Assembly: GCF_017695955.1 (NCBI RefSeq)
Contig: NZ_JAAORO010000003.1
Coordinates: forward strand, 248,001-312,000
Direction of reading: 5' to 3'
Length of the DNA: 64,000 nt
DNA from: Prochlorococcus marinus XMU1419
GTDB lineage: Bacteria; Cyanobacteriota; Cyanobacteriia; PCC-6307; Cyanobiaceae
Shown here: piece after piece, positions 1-10,044 of the stretch
How positions within the stretch are numbered: the stretch's first letter is position 1
How the letters are laid out: each line of letters starts with the position of its first letter
The notes under the pieces: generated by a model
What the model saw: only the letters and a program-made list of their open reading frames with translations
Database searches by the model: none
Told to the model about the DNA's origin: nothing
Position numbers and translations under genes: made by a program

Positions 1-1026
1 TTTAAAGTATTTGGCCCTGGCAGAGATGGAGCAAAATTGGAATATAGCAAATCTTGGGCCAAGGAGTTTATGCAAGACGCAAATATTCCGACTGCAAAAT
101 TTTGGAAAGTAAATTCTTTTGAGGAAGCAAAAAAAATTATCTATTCATCCTCTATACCACTTGTAGTGAAAGTGGATGGATTAGCTTCAGGAAAGGGTGT
201 TTTTATTCCCGAATCAACAAAAGAGTGTCTTGAAGCAGCAGAATCAATCTTCAACGGTAAATTTGGTAACACCAATAATTTAGTAGTCTTAGAGGAAAAA
301 ATTAAAGGTCCGGAAGTTTCAGTTTTTGCGCTATGCGATGGGAAGAAATACGTAATACTTCCGTCCGCACAAGATCATAAACGTCTAAATGAGAAAGACA
401 AAGGTCCAAATACAGGAGGGATGGGAGCATATTCCCCAGCTCCTCTCTTAACAGATTTTTACCTTGATAAAATAATTAAAGAGATAATTGAACCAACAAT
501 AGAAGAATTAAATAAAAAAAATATTGACTATAGAGGAGTAATTTATTTTGGATTAATGATCACAGAATCTGGGCCCAAAGTTATAGAATATAACTGTAGA
601 TTTGGAGATCCAGAATGCCAAACAATAATGCCTTTGATGGATCAAAATTTTGTATTTCTTCTAGAAAAATGCTCGATGGGAAATTTAAGTAATGATGAAA
701 AAATTAAAACCTCAAATAAGGTCAGTGGTTGTGTAATAGCAACCTCAGAGGGTTACCCTAACGAATATAGAACTGGCTTGCCAATAAAAATAGGAGAAAT
801 TGACTCTTGCAATTGTCAAGTTTTCGACTCAGGCACCTCACTAAGTAAAAATGGGGAATTATTAACTGATGGTGGAAGAGTCTTAAGTATTGTCTGTCAA
901 GATAAAAATTTCGATATTGTTTTTGAAAAGGCATATAAAAATTTAAAAAAAATACATTTTGATGGCATCTACTATAGAAATGACATAGGCCACCAAGTGA
1001 GAAAAAACCTTTCTGAGGAGAATTAG
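1..1026 (+). CDS. purD: phosphoribosylamine--glycine ligase, 3' part
   Basis: GAR synthetase of purine synthesis, joining phosphoribosylamine to glycine with ATP. The reading frame is open from base 1 and starts inside the protein (VFGPGRDGAKLEYSKSW), so about the first 90-100 residues lie outside the window. The TTG at 37 is internal. The ATP-grasp signature is clear: VVKVDGLASGKGV, the LEEKIKGPEVSV strand, KGPNTGGMGAYSPAP, and the metal-binding VIEYNCRFGDPECQ. The nblS gene follows after 4 bases, suggesting cotranscription. Confident call; only the 5' truncation limits it. Confidence 0.95.
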   Translation, partial: FKVFGPGRDGAKLEYSKSWAKEFMQDANIPTAKFWKVNSFEEAKKIIYSSSIPLVVKVDGLASGKGVFIPESTKECLEAAESIFNGKFGNTNNLVVLEEKIKGPEVSVFALCDGKKYVILPSAQDHKRLNEKDKGPNTGGMGAYSPAPLLTDFYLDKIIKEIIEPTIEELNKKNIDYRGVIYFGLMITESGPKVIEYNCRFGDPECQTIMPLMDQNFVFLLEKCSMGNLSNDEKIKTSNKVSGCVIATSEGYPNEYRTGLPIKIGEIDSCNCQVFDSGTSLSKNGELLTDGGRVLSIVCQDKNFDIVFEKAYKNLKKIHFDGIYYRNDIGHQVRKNLSEEN

Positions 1027-1030
1027 GCTT

Positions 1031-3097
1031 ATGAAAGATACCAATAATCAAGAAAATAGTGGTTATCACATAGCCGATAACAAAGATATTAATAATAACT
1101 ATTGGATTAATAGGCTTTTTGCCTGGTGGAGTGGGTTTAGTTTAAGAACAAAATTATTAGCGATAGCTACTCTTGTTGTAAGTTTACTAATGACAGGAAT
1201 AACATTTTTTGCCCTAAATAGTATTCAAAGAGATGCAGGAATGAACGATACTAGATACGCAAGAGATCTAGGATTATTATTATCGGGGAATGTCACAGAA
1301 TTAGTTGCTAATAACCAGAAAAAAGAAATATCGAATGTAGCTGAAAAATTTTGGAGATCAAGCCGAAATCTACGTTATATATTCTTTACTGATGCCGAAG
1401 ATATTGTTCAACTAGGCATACCAATTAGTGCCACTCCAACAAGTTCAGATAGTGAATTTCAGCTTACTCGAAGATTAAAGTTACCAGCAGAGTTAAAGAA
1501 AAGACCGCAATTCCCTTTAGTTAGGCAACATGTTACACCACAAGGTCAAGTTACAGATGTATTTGTTCCAATGTTGTGGAAAGGGAAATATCTTGGAACT
1601 TTAGCTTTAGGAGTTACACCCAATAAAAAAGCTTTAGCAAGCGCTGCACTTACAAGAGAACTCACCATAGCAGTATTCATATCAATTTGGGTTTTAGTGA
1701 TACTTGGAGCTGTATTCAATGCTTTAACAATCACAAGACCTGTAAGGGAATTAGTAAGAGGTGTCAGAGAAATTTCAAAAGGAAACTTTAAATCAAGAAT
1801 TTCTCTACCTATGAAAGGGGACTTAGGAGAACTTTTAAATGGATTTAACCGAATGGCTACTCAATTAGAAAATTACGATGAGGCAAATATTGAAGAACTT
1901 AAAGCTGCTCAAATAAAACAGCAATCTCTTATAGCAACTATGGCTGATGGAGCAATATTATTGGATTCCCAAGGCAGGATTGTACTAACTAATCCAACAG
2001 CGAAAAGATTATTTCGTTGGGAGGGTAGATTCCTAGAGGGAAAATATTTTTTAAATGAGATTCCTGAAATTCTTTCTAATGACTTACATATAAACATAGA
2101 GGCACTATTAAACAGAGAAAAGGAAAAAGACGACTTGAGGTTTAGCTTAGGTGAACCAGCTAGAACCTTAAGAATTGTCTTGCAATCAGTATTGGATACA
2201 AATAAAGTTGAATTAAAAGGTATTGCCGTCACAATTCAAGATCTAACAAGAGAGGTAGAACTCAATGCAGCACAAAACAGATTTATTAGTAACGTTTCGC
2301 ATGAATTAAGAACTCCACTTTTTAATATTAAGAGTTACGTAGAGACATTACATGATTTAAAAGATCAGCTCTCTAATGAAGAACAACTCGAATTCTTAGG
2401 TATTGCAAATTCAGAGACTGATAGGCTAACACGACTTGTTAATGATGTATTAGATCTATCAAGACTAGAGTCAGGGAAAATAATTCAACTTGAGGAAATG
2501 GATATTAAACCAGCAATAGAACAGACTCTCAGAAATTACAGATTAAATGCCATAGAGAAAAATGTCACATTGGCACATGATATTGAAGAAACTATCCCTT
2601 CAATTCTGGGAAATTTTGATTTACTTTTGCAAGTTTTTGATAATTTATTGGGTAATGGACTGAAATTTAGTCCGAAAAATAGCAATCTTACGATAAGAGC
2701 TTATACTTGGCCAGATTCATGTCCTGCCCTCCCTCCTAACACAAAAAATGATGAAGCTCCTCAATGTGAATTAGTTTCTCCATTACCAAAAGTAAGAATT
2801 GAGATCGCCGACACAGGCTCAGGAATATCTCAAGCTGATCAAGAAAAGATATTTGACCGTTTTTACAGGGTGGAAAACTCGGTACATACTGAGCAAGGAA
2901 CAGGCTTAGGCTTGTCTATAGTACGAGGTATAATTGAAAAACATGGAGGAGAGATTCGCATGGCTAGTGAATTAGGAGTAGGAACAACCTTCTGGTTTGA
3001 TTTAGCCTTAGCACAATCTGATAAAGATGAGTTATTAACTCAGGCTATTAATAATACAGATAATTTCTCAAGCTCTGAAATTAAGGAAGTTATCTAG
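1031..3097 (+). CDS. nblS: NblS/Hik33-type sensor histidine kinase
   Basis: Membrane sensor kinase of 688 residues. Domains in order: a transmembrane segment near residues 38-60, a periplasmic sensor loop, a second helix near 210-230 (LTIAVFISIWVLVILGAVF), HAMP (about 230-280), PAS (about 295-400), HisKA with phospho-acceptor His424 in SNVSHELRTPLFNIKSY, and a HATPase domain (DNLLGNGLKF, DTGSGIS, GTGLGLSIV). This layout matches cyanobacterial NblS/DspA (Hik33), which responds to high light and nutrient stress and controls hli genes; several hli genes lie in this window. It follows purD by 4 bases and meets kaiC tail to tail with a 4-base overlap. The family is clear; the signal sensed is inferred from relatives. 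Confidence 0.9.
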   Translation: MKDTNNQENSGYHIADNKDINNNYWINRLFAWWSGFSLRTKLLAIATLVVSLLMTGITFFALNSIQRDAGMNDTRYARDLGLLLSGNVTELVANNQKKEISNVAEKFWRSSRNLRYIFFTDAEDIVQLGIPISATPTSSDSEFQLTRRLKLPAELKKRPQFPLVRQHVTPQGQVTDVFVPMLWKGKYLGTLALGVTPNKKALASAALTRELTIAVFISIWVLVILGAVFNALTITRPVRELVRGVREISKGNFKSRISLPMKGDLGELLNGFNRMATQLENYDEANIEELKAAQIKQQSLIATMADGAILLDSQGRIVLTNPTAKRLFRWEGRFLEGKYFLNEIPEILSNDLHINIEALLNREKEKDDLRFSLGEPARTLRIVLQSVLDTNKVELKGIAVTIQDLTREVELNAAQNRFISNVSHELRTPLFNIKSYVETLHDLKDQLSNEEQLEFLGIANSETDRLTRLVNDVLDLSRLESGKIIQLEEMDIKPAIEQTLRNYRLNAIEKNVTLAHDIEETIPSILGNFDLLLQVFDNLLGNGLKFSPKNSNLTIRAYTWPDSCPALPPNTKNDEAPQCELVSPLPKVRIEIADTGSGISQADQEKIFDRFYRVENSVHTEQGTGLGLSIVRGIIEKHGGEIRMASELGVGTTFWFDLALAQSDKDELLTQAINNTDNFSSSEIKEVI

Positions 3098-4635
3098 TTA
3101 TTGTCTAACCCTTTAAAAACATTTTGTACATTTTGATCAGGAACAACTCTATGAGGAGCGCCACTAAATATTTGTTCAAAGTTAGAAAAAGAATCTTTTA
3201 TTTCAGGTCCTCGATTTGTAATAATAAATTCTCTTATGCGTTTATCATGCCATGATCCACGCATTTTAAAAACATTTAAAGCTCTAGCCATCTCTCCTTT
3301 TATTTCTACATATTGAAGTAGCAATATAGTATCAGTAATTGTAGAAATATGAGAGTCAGTAATAGAATGGCTTCCCATAAACTCTTCTGCAGTATTGGTA
3401 AAAAATCCTGCAATTTCTTCTTGTTTTGTATAACCAGTTACTGCAATTACAAACTGTCGAAATGCGTTCAAACTTACACCCCTGGCTAATGCAGAGAGAG
3501 AATCTATTGCCATTCTCTTTGGTTTAAATTGATTAATTTGCGTTTTTATAATTTGCAAGTGATCTTCTAAGCCAGTTGATTCGGGATAAGCACAAATAAT
3601 TTTTAATAAACCATCACTTTCCATCTTTTCAAAGTCTATGCCCCAACTAGTAGCATTCCTTAGCAATTGAGCCCTTGATTCTTCATATGCAAACAGTATC
3701 GCTCTTTCATTATTGTTATACGCATCTTCTACAAATTTTGATACAAGCATTGTTTTACCTGTACCAGTTGCTCCTGTAGCGAGGATGATGGAGTCTTGAA
3801 AATAACCTCCTCCACACATATCGTCAAGATCTTTAACTCCAGAGCTAATCCTAATATTTGAGGATCTCTGCGTTAATCTCATTGCTCCAAGAGCAAACAC
3901 ACTTATACCATCCATACCCATAGTGAATGGATATTCACCTTTCATATGTACAGTGCCTCTCAATTTCAGAACTTCTAGGGTTCTTCTTCTCTTCTCTGAC
4001 TCAAGAACATTTCTCAATAAAACAACATTATCAGACACAAATTCTTCTACTCCATATCTAGCGATTGGGCCGTAGTCATCTACCCTTTCAGTAGTCATAA
4101 CTGTTGTCACACCTATCTCTTTTAATCTAGCTATCAGTCTAAATATCTCTCTTCTAACAACGTAAATCGCATCATACTGTTGAAAAACCGCAGTTATTGA
4201 ATCTATTGCAACTCTCTTAGCTTTATATTTTCTAATCGCATAACTAATTCTCTCAATAAGACCAGATAAGTCAAAATTACCTGCGACATCTTGACCGTCA
4301 GGATCTGGAGAGGCATCCAATATAAACAATTTATTTTGGTCAATTAATTCTTGTAAATCCCATCCGAAGCTAGCAGCGTTTCTTATTATATCTAAAGGCG
4401 ACTCTTCAAATGTGACGAAAATACCTGGTTCATCAAAATTGCAAATTCCATGGTGTAAGTATTGAAGAGAAAAAACAGTTTTGCCAGTCCCTGATGTGCC
4501 GCTGACAAGAGTGCTTCTAGATACAGGCAGACCTCCTCTGCAAACATCATCAAACCCCTCTATACCAGTAGGTAATTTTTGGACTTGCATTTTATTTGAT
4601 TTGCCAAATTTCTTTTCTTTCATAGTTTTATTCAA
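3094..4635 (-). CDS. kaiC: circadian clock ATPase KaiC
   Basis: Hexameric clock ATPase of 513 residues with duplicated RecA-like domains. Walker A motifs are GTSGTGKT in the CI half and GATGTGKT in the CII half. The CII phosphorylation sites are intact: DSHISTITDT places Ser at residue 431 and Thr at 432, the same numbers as in Synechococcus elongatus. The C-terminal tail is present though it differs from the S. elongatus one. kaiB lies 59 bases upstream on the same strand. No kaiA is present, as is typical of Prochlorococcus, where the clock is thought to act as an hourglass needing daily resetting (established for the genus). Confident. Confidence 0.97.
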   Translation of the reverse strand: MNKTMKEKKFGKSNKMQVQKLPTGIEGFDDVCRGGLPVSRSTLVSGTSGTGKTVFSLQYLHHGICNFDEPGIFVTFEESPLDIIRNAASFGWDLQELIDQNKLFILDASPDPDGQDVAGNFDLSGLIERISYAIRKYKAKRVAIDSITAVFQQYDAIYVVRREIFRLIARLKEIGVTTVMTTERVDDYGPIARYGVEEFVSDNVVLLRNVLESEKRRRTLEVLKLRGTVHMKGEYPFTMGMDGISVFALGAMRLTQRSSNIRISSGVKDLDDMCGGGYFQDSIILATGATGTGKTMLVSKFVEDAYNNNERAILFAYEESRAQLLRNATSWGIDFEKMESDGLLKIICAYPESTGLEDHLQIIKTQINQFKPKRMAIDSLSALARGVSLNAFRQFVIAVTGYTKQEEIAGFFTNTAEEFMGSHSITDSHISTITDTILLLQYVEIKGEMARALNVFKMRGSWHDKRIREFIITNRGPEIKDSFSNFEQIFSGAPHRVVPDQNVQNVFKGLDNN

Positions 4636-4694
4636 GAAATTTAAAATAAAAATAAACTTTAAATTTATCCTTAATTATAAAAGTTTTCTATGTG

Positions 4695-5012
4695 TTATTT
4701 ATCTCCACTATATTCAGTTTCAGTTAATTCATCAAAAAGTAAATCTAAACCAATTAAAACTTTCTCTCTATCAGAAAGATCACCAATAATTCGTCTGACA
4801 GGTGGAGGCAAAATTTTAGCTAATGTTGGGGTAGCTAAAATCTTATCTTCCTCAGCAAGTTGAGGCTGCTTTAGTACGTCGATAACCTTTAAAGCATAAA
4901 CACCTTTAAATTCATTTTCTAAAATTTCTCTTAAAGTATTCAAAGCCCTCATTGAATTGGGAGTATTCCCCGCAACATAGAGTTTTAAAATATATGTTTT
5001 TCTTGCTGCCAT
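4695..5012 (-). CDS. kaiB: circadian clock protein KaiB
   Basis: Thioredoxin-like, fold-switching clock protein of 105 residues that binds the KaiC CI ring. The family core is seen in [18 protein letters not shown] and [23 protein letters not shown], followed by [13 protein letters not shown]. Length is normal. It is first in a kaiB-kaiC unit. Only 145 bases separate it from divergent rplU, where kaiA stands in some other picocyanobacteria, and I see no readable kaiA remnant there. Confidence 0.97.
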   Translation of the reverse strand: MAARKTYILKLYVAGNTPNSMRALNTLREILENEFKGVYALKVIDVLKQPQLAEEDKILATPTLAKILPPPVRRIIGDLSDREKVLIGLDLLFDELTETEYSGDK

Positions 5013-5157
5013 AGTTATGGTTCCTCACTTTGGATATAAAAGATTTAAAACAATCCTTGACTTATTACACTACAAAATAAGAAAATAGACAAACAATTAT
5101 GATTGCTCATTAGGCGTAATCAAATTAAAAGTTTGAGCCTGATAGCGTCCTTAAGAT

Positions 5158-5598
5158 ATGACAAATTCTAAAAAATCTTCAGACAATTCTTCAAAAAATA
5201 ATGAGTTATACGCAATTGCGGAAACTTCTGGTCAACAATTTTGGTTCGAAGTCGATAGATACTATGATATTGACAGACTTAATGCAAAAGAAAAAGATAA
5301 AATTACCTTAGAGAAGGTTCTACTATTAAAAGATAAAAACTCAATCACTATTGGTAAACCTTATATAAAAGATGCAAAAATTGAATTAGAGGTAGTTTCT
5401 CATAAGAGAGATAAGAAAATTCTTGTATATAAGATGCGCCCCAAGAAAAAGACAAGAAGAAAGATGGGTCATAGACAAGAACTTACGAGAGTTATGGTAA
5501 AATCTATATCAATAGGGAAAAGTTCTCCAAAGCCTTCTACAAAAAAGGAAACTGTTAAAAAGGAACTTAAACCAAAATCAGAAAAATCTACAAATTAA
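5158..5598 (+). CDS. rplU: 50S ribosomal protein L21
   Basis: Binds 23S rRNA in the large subunit. The L21 core is recognisable (YAIAETSGQQFWFEVDRYYD, VYKMRPKKKTRRKMGHRQ). The protein is 146 residues, longer than the usual 100-105. It has a Ser/Lys/Asn-rich N-terminal extension of about 15 residues and a Lys/Ser-rich C-terminal tail of about 35 residues. It starts a rplU-rpmA pair; the next start is 9 bases after its stop. Confidence 0.95.
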   Translation: MTNSKKSSDNSSKNNELYAIAETSGQQFWFEVDRYYDIDRLNAKEKDKITLEKVLLLKDKNSITIGKPYIKDAKIELEVVSHKRDKKILVYKMRPKKKTRRKMGHRQELTRVMVKSISIGKSSPKPSTKKETVKKELKPKSEKSTN

Positions 5599-5607
5599 AA
5601 TTTTCCA

Positions 5608-5868
5608 ATGGCACATAAGAAAGGAACAGGTTCTACAAGAAACGGAAGAGATTCCAATTCCAAAAGATTGGGCGTAAAAGCTTATGGTGGAGAAAAAGTA
5701 ACTGCTGGCTCAATTTTAATTCGTCAAAGAGGTACATCCTTTCTACCAGGAATTAATGTAGGCAAAGGCAAAGATGATACACTTTTTGCACTCAAAGAAG
5801 GAACCGTAAATTTCGAGAGCATAAAAAGAAATTTAAGGAATAGAAAAAGAGTTAATGTTGTAATCTAA
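5608..5868 (+). CDS. rpmA: 50S ribosomal protein L27
   Basis: Large-subunit protein of 86 residues whose N-terminus reaches the peptidyl-transferase centre. [21 protein letters not shown] is preceded only by Met, so no N-terminal propeptide needs removal. Cotranscribed with rplU. Its 3' end overlaps the tail of the convergent methyltransferase gene by 17 bases. Confidence 0.97.
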   Translation: MAHKKGTGSTRNGRDSNSKRLGVKAYGGEKVTAGSILIRQRGTSFLPGINVGKGKDDTLFALKEGTVNFESIKRNLRNRKRVNVVI

Positions 5869-6601
5869 CTTTCTTATAAGCTCTTGTAGTTATCAATATA
5901 GGATGAAAAACTTCTAAAAACTCAGATTGAAGTTTCTCAAAAAACTTATCCACTAATTGAACATCATCAATATGGAATGGATATTCATTATTTTCTCCTT
6001 TGTAGAAATACCAGTTAAATAAAGCAATGGAATTATAATCCATAAATTCGTGGAAAATATCAATTTGAGCAGCTGGATCTGCGAGATGTTCCAAAACATC
6101 TAGGCAAATTATCGTATCAAATTTGGATATTTTTGTATCCTTGATCGTCTTGCAAAAAGATAGTTTTTTTTTGACCCCTAATTTCTTAGCTCGATATTCA
6201 ACAAAATTTCTATTTTTTTCATTAATGTCTACAAAAAAAACATGTTCAACTTTTGGAGACATTGCATTAGCTAAGGCGTGCGTTCCAATACCTCCTCCAA
6301 AATCTAAAACTAAATCTCTAGAAAATTGCTGCTGAAGTTTTAAAGTATCAGCGATGTAATCCTTGCTTGAAATATGCCAGGCAGCTAAATCTGCTATATG
6401 CCTCTCTCCAACAATTTCAGTATAAAAATCTGAAACATCACTTAAAACATCACCAGGATGTAAATTTGCTAAATTCATCTTTGCATTTGCTAAGAATTTA
6501 TCTAAATTACATTCTTTAATAGATAAGTATTCCATTAAATGTGATTTTAAATTAAAAGCATTATCTATAAACTCTTTTAAAATAAAACTATTGTTGTTCA
6601 A
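5852..6601 (-). CDS. class I SAM-dependent methyltransferase, substrate unknown
   Basis: Soluble protein of 249 residues. The SAM-binding motif I is [15 protein letters not shown] near residue 98, followed by [10 protein letters not shown] (motif II acidic residue) and [15 protein letters not shown] (post-II). About 90 N-terminal residues precede the Rossmann core and may bind the substrate. TTG is the likely start at 6601. It lies convergent to rpmA and divergent from truB. The substrate cannot be read from the sequence. Confidence 0.75.
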   Translation of the reverse strand: MNNNSFILKEFIDNAFNLKSHLMEYLSIKECNLDKFLANAKMNLANLHPGDVLSDVSDFYTEIVGERHIADLAAWHISSKDYIADTLKLQQQFSRDLVLDFGGGIGTHALANAMSPKVEHVFFVDINEKNRNFVEYRAKKLGVKKKLSFCKTIKDTKISKFDTIICLDVLEHLADPAAQIDIFHEFMDYNSIALFNWYFYKGENNEYPFHIDDVQLVDKFFEKLQSEFLEVFHPILITTRAYKKVRLQH

Positions 6602-6677
6602 TTTCGTACTTTAAAATTTCAATACAAAAATCATAGAATAGTAATAAATCTTTCTCAAAATATTCTTAATATTAAAA

Positions 6678-7595
6678 ATGGAAACTATAAATGGATTCTT
6701 AGTAATTAATAAAGACAAAGGATGTACTTCTCATGATTGTGTTAGACAAATAAGGAAGTTACTAAATACAAAAAAAGTTGGGCACACTGGAACCCTAGAT
6801 CCAGATGTTACCGGAACATTACCCATTGCAATAGGCAGTGCCACAAAATTTATTCAATATCTTCCTCAGGGTAAAAGTTATATAGGACAAATTAAATTAG
6901 GGATAAGAACTAAAACTGATGATATTCAAGGAGAAATAATTAATCAAAAAGATTGGCCCATAATCACTAGTGAGCGGTTAGATCAATATTTAAATCACTT
7001 CAGAGGAATCTTTAAACAAATTCCACCAAAAGTATCTAGCGTTCATGTAAATGGTGTAAGGGCTTATAAAAAATCTTTTAATAATGAAGATTTTGAATTA
7101 ACACCAAGAGAAGTAAAAATAGACGAGCTAATATTACTGCGATGGGATCAAATAAACGGAATCATAGAAATAAAAATCCAATGTTCAGCTGGTACATACA
7201 TAAGGGCAATTGCGAGAGATCTTGGGAGAATTCTCAATTCTGAGGGCTGTCTTCTTCAACTAAAAAGGATTTCAGCTTGTGGCTTTAATGAAGAAGAATC
7301 TATAAAAATATCTGATATGGAAAAAAATAAACACAAAACTAAAAATTTTATTATTCCAACAATTTCTGCCCTTAATCACATTTCAACATTAGTCTTAAAT
7401 AAAAAAGAAGAAATCAATTTTTGGCAAACTGGAAGAGCAATAAAAGTTGATATTAATTACTTAAATAAAAGCATAAATTTTGATTATAAAAAACCTGTAA
7501 AGGTTATAGATAATAGAAAAAAACTCTTAGGTATAGGCTTTTTTAGCAAAGCACAAACTTACTTAAATCCAAAATTAGTCCTAGATGCAAAATAA
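6678..7595 (+). CDS. truB: tRNA pseudouridine-55 synthase
   Basis: Makes the universal pseudouridine in the T-loop of tRNAs. The catalytic Asp lies in [19 protein letters not shown] near residue 42, and [14 protein letters not shown] is the conserved later motif. Length of 305 residues is normal. It ends 4 bases before the stop of the convergent SpoIID gene. Confidence 0.96.
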   Translation: METINGFLVINKDKGCTSHDCVRQIRKLLNTKKVGHTGTLDPDVTGTLPIAIGSATKFIQYLPQGKSYIGQIKLGIRTKTDDIQGEIINQKDWPIITSERLDQYLNHFRGIFKQIPPKVSSVHVNGVRAYKKSFNNEDFELTPREVKIDELILLRWDQINGIIEIKIQCSAGTYIRAIARDLGRILNSEGCLLQLKRISACGFNEEESIKISDMEKNKHKTKNFIIPTISALNHISTLVLNKKEEINFWQTGRAIKVDINYLNKSINFDYKKPVKVIDNRKKLLGIGFFSKAQTYLNPKLVLDAK

Positions 7596-7599
7596 CTTT

Positions 7600-8985
7600 T
7601 TATAAAAAATATTTTTTAAATGGTTTTATTTCAACTCCTTTATAGAAATGTTTTAATATCTTATCTGCTTTTTCTCCCCTACTCGCCATATACTTAGCAC
7701 CCCATTGACTCATCCCCACGCCATGACCAGATCCATATCCTGAGACTAACAATAACTTTTCTGAGGAGTAGGAGGAATTAAGAAGATTTCTTGGAACTAA
7801 TAATCTTTGACCTATATTTATTAATGATGAATTTTTAATATTGTTCAAGGCGACTAATTCGTCAATACTTACGTCATATTGATCAGCAATCTCTATCAAG
7901 GTTTCTCCAACTCTCACAATATGGGTAAGAGGTTCATTTTCTAATGAATTTGTCGACAATAATTTAAGGTTTTTATTACCAGGTTTGGTCTCATTATCTT
8001 CAATAAATTTAAATCTTACTAGAGTACTTTTAAGGTTCATTCTTTTTCGAATATCAACACCTGAAATTTGATCAGTTCCAAAATCACCATTAATAATTAC
8101 ATTTTTAACTCGCCCAGTGCTTGTTACATTTAAAATTTCTATTTGATTTATTCCTCCTATTCTTGGAAATAGTTTTTTCAACTGAGATTTTGAGAATTTT
8201 TTATTCCATCTAAGTTTTGGATTATCACCATCAAAGTCTTTAACACTTGATAAATATGGATATTTATTTTTCCATACATCTTGGCTATTTTCCGTCATAC
8301 CACCAGAACTACTATGAAATAAAGAATTAATTAATTTATTTTTATAAGTCAAAACTAATGATCTTGTAGAGTTTACTGCCCTTTGCGTTTTATATGTCCT
8401 AGCCTCTAGTCCTATATAGACCTGATTCCTATTTGTAGAATCAATATCATAAAGAGAATTTCCTTTTTGCTTTAAAGCATAAGTTCTTGATGCGATAGCT
8501 TGAGCTTTTAATGCTTCTAAAGGCCATTTAGCGGGCATTTCTGAACCAACAACACTACCGAGATACTTTTCAATCCCAAGAACATTAACTACCAATATGT
8601 CATTTTTATTTATGAAAATCTTTAATTTACCTGCATATCTTTTTTGACCAACCCAAATACCTCTTCTATCTAAGGAACGAACTTCAAACTTTTCTCCATT
8701 TTTCAAGTCATAAATTTTCTGCTTATTCTTATCAAACAATAAAGTAGTTCTTTTGTTTTTTTTTGTTAAAGTTAAACCTTTAATTTTATTATTAGAAAAT
8801 CCTTGACCTTTGATTATTAATGGAATTGACCTATCTGACCTAATTCTAATTTTTTTGTCTTTTATTATAAGAACATTTATAGTAGGTTCTGCTAAAGCCG
8901 AAACAGTTCGATTCTGGAGAAAACAAAAAATGACGATGCTTGCTAAACAAAATTTATGAGAATTTTTTAAAATTTTTAATATCAC
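7600..8985 (-). CDS. SpoIID/LytB-domain protein with an inserted LysM
   Basis: Exported protein of 461 residues with a hydrophobic N-terminal segment (FCLASIVIFCFL). The SpoIID/LytB core is seen in YLGSVVGSEMPAKWPLEALKAQAIASRTYAL and SLFHSSSGGMTENSQDVW. A LysM module (about residues 355-400, RVGETLIEIADQYDVSIDEL) then interrupts the domain before its last motif, GYGSGHGVGMSQWGAKYMA. In sporulating bacteria SpoIID is a lytic transglycosylase; here a role in remodelling or binding peptidoglycan is inferred. Confidence 0.85.
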   Translation of the reverse strand: MILKILKNSHKFCLASIVIFCFLQNRTVSALAEPTINVLIIKDKKIRIRSDRSIPLIIKGQGFSNNKIKGLTLTKKNKRTTLLFDKNKQKIYDLKNGEKFEVRSLDRRGIWVGQKRYAGKLKIFINKNDILVVNVLGIEKYLGSVVGSEMPAKWPLEALKAQAIASRTYALKQKGNSLYDIDSTNRNQVYIGLEARTYKTQRAVNSTRSLVLTYKNKLINSLFHSSSGGMTENSQDVWKNKYPYLSSVKDFDGDNPKLRWNKKFSKSQLKKLFPRIGGINQIEILNVTSTGRVKNVIINGDFGTDQISGVDIRKRMNLKSTLVRFKFIEDNETKPGNKNLKLLSTNSLENEPLTHIVRVGETLIEIADQYDVSIDELVALNNIKNSSLINIGQRLLVPRNLLNSSYSSEKLLLVSGYGSGHGVGMSQWGAKYMASRGEKADKILKHFYKGVEIKPFKKYFL

Positions 8986-9073
8986 TTTGTTTTAAAAACA
9001 AATTTTGAAATTGCCTTAGTCTGACTAGAAGTCTAGATTTAATCCATATAAAAAAACAACAATATTAATATAA

Positions 9074-10012
9074 GTGAACATCACTTTCCTAGGAACAAGC
9101 TCTGGAGTACCAACCTTAACAAGAAATGTCTCCTCCTTAGCACTAAAATTATCTCAAAGTGCTGAGGTGTATCTTTTTGATTGTGGGGAAGGAACACAAC
9201 ATCAATTAATGAGAAGTAAAATCAAATCTTCTCAAATTAAGAAGATATTTATTACGCATATGCATGGTGATCATATATATGGATTGCCTGGCCTTTTAGC
9301 CACCTTAGGTTTATCAGGCAAAAGTAAGGGTATTGAAATTTACGGCCCTTCAGAGCTGAAAGATTTTATAAATTCTGCACTTCGTAGTAGTTTCTGTAAA
9401 TTATCATTCCCATTACATTTCGTGGAAGTTGAAAATTTTGCATCAGAAAATAAAATTTTATTTGAAAACAATAATCTAAAGGTTAATTGTGCCTGCCTCA
9501 AACATAAAATACCTGCTTATGGTTATCGAGTTAGCGAAAAAGATAAGCCGGGTTTATTTGATATCAAAAAAGCAGAGACTCTGAGAATAGCACCTGGACC
9601 AATCTATTCTGAATTGCAACAAGGTAAAAAAGTCTCTTTAGCAGATGGGAGATCCTTCGATGGGAAAGATTTCTGCGGCCCTCCAAGGAGGGGAGAAAGT
9701 TTTGTTTATTGCACAGATACTATCTTTAGCGAATCAGCAGTATCTTTATCAAAAAATGCCGATTTACTAGTGCATGAATCAACATTTTCTCAGGAAGATG
9801 AGATTATGGCATATGAAAAACTACATTCCACAACAGTCATGGCTGCGAGAACAGCATTATTATCTAATACAAAAAAATTAATTATTACTCATTTTAGTCC
9901 AAGATACACTAACAAAAATTCAATTACGCCAAGCGATTTGCTTAAAGAGGCTCAAAAAGTTTTTCCAAATACTCACCTTGCAAAAGATTTTCTAACTACT
10001 GAAATTAAATAA
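9074..10012 (+). CDS. rnz: ribonuclease Z
   Basis: Metallo-beta-lactamase-fold endonuclease that removes 3' trailers from tRNA precursors. The zinc signature HMHGDHIYGLPGL is near residue 62. FLGTSSGVPT near the start and the later LKHKIPAYGYR, HESTF and ITHFSPRY match ElaC-type RNase Z. GTG at 9074 gives the usual N-terminus MNITFLGTSSG. Length of 312 residues is normal. Confidence 0.95.
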   Translation: MNITFLGTSSGVPTLTRNVSSLALKLSQSAEVYLFDCGEGTQHQLMRSKIKSSQIKKIFITHMHGDHIYGLPGLLATLGLSGKSKGIEIYGPSELKDFINSALRSSFCKLSFPLHFVEVENFASENKILFENNNLKVNCACLKHKIPAYGYRVSEKDKPGLFDIKKAETLRIAPGPIYSELQQGKKVSLADGRSFDGKDFCGPPRRGESFVYCTDTIFSESAVSLSKNADLLVHESTFSQEDEIMAYEKLHSTTVMAARTALLSNTKKLIITHFSPRYTNKNSITPSDLLKEAQKVFPNTHLAKDFLTTEIK

Positions 10013-10044
10013 ACTGCAACAGTTCGTGAGAAGAAGGGTCGTAA

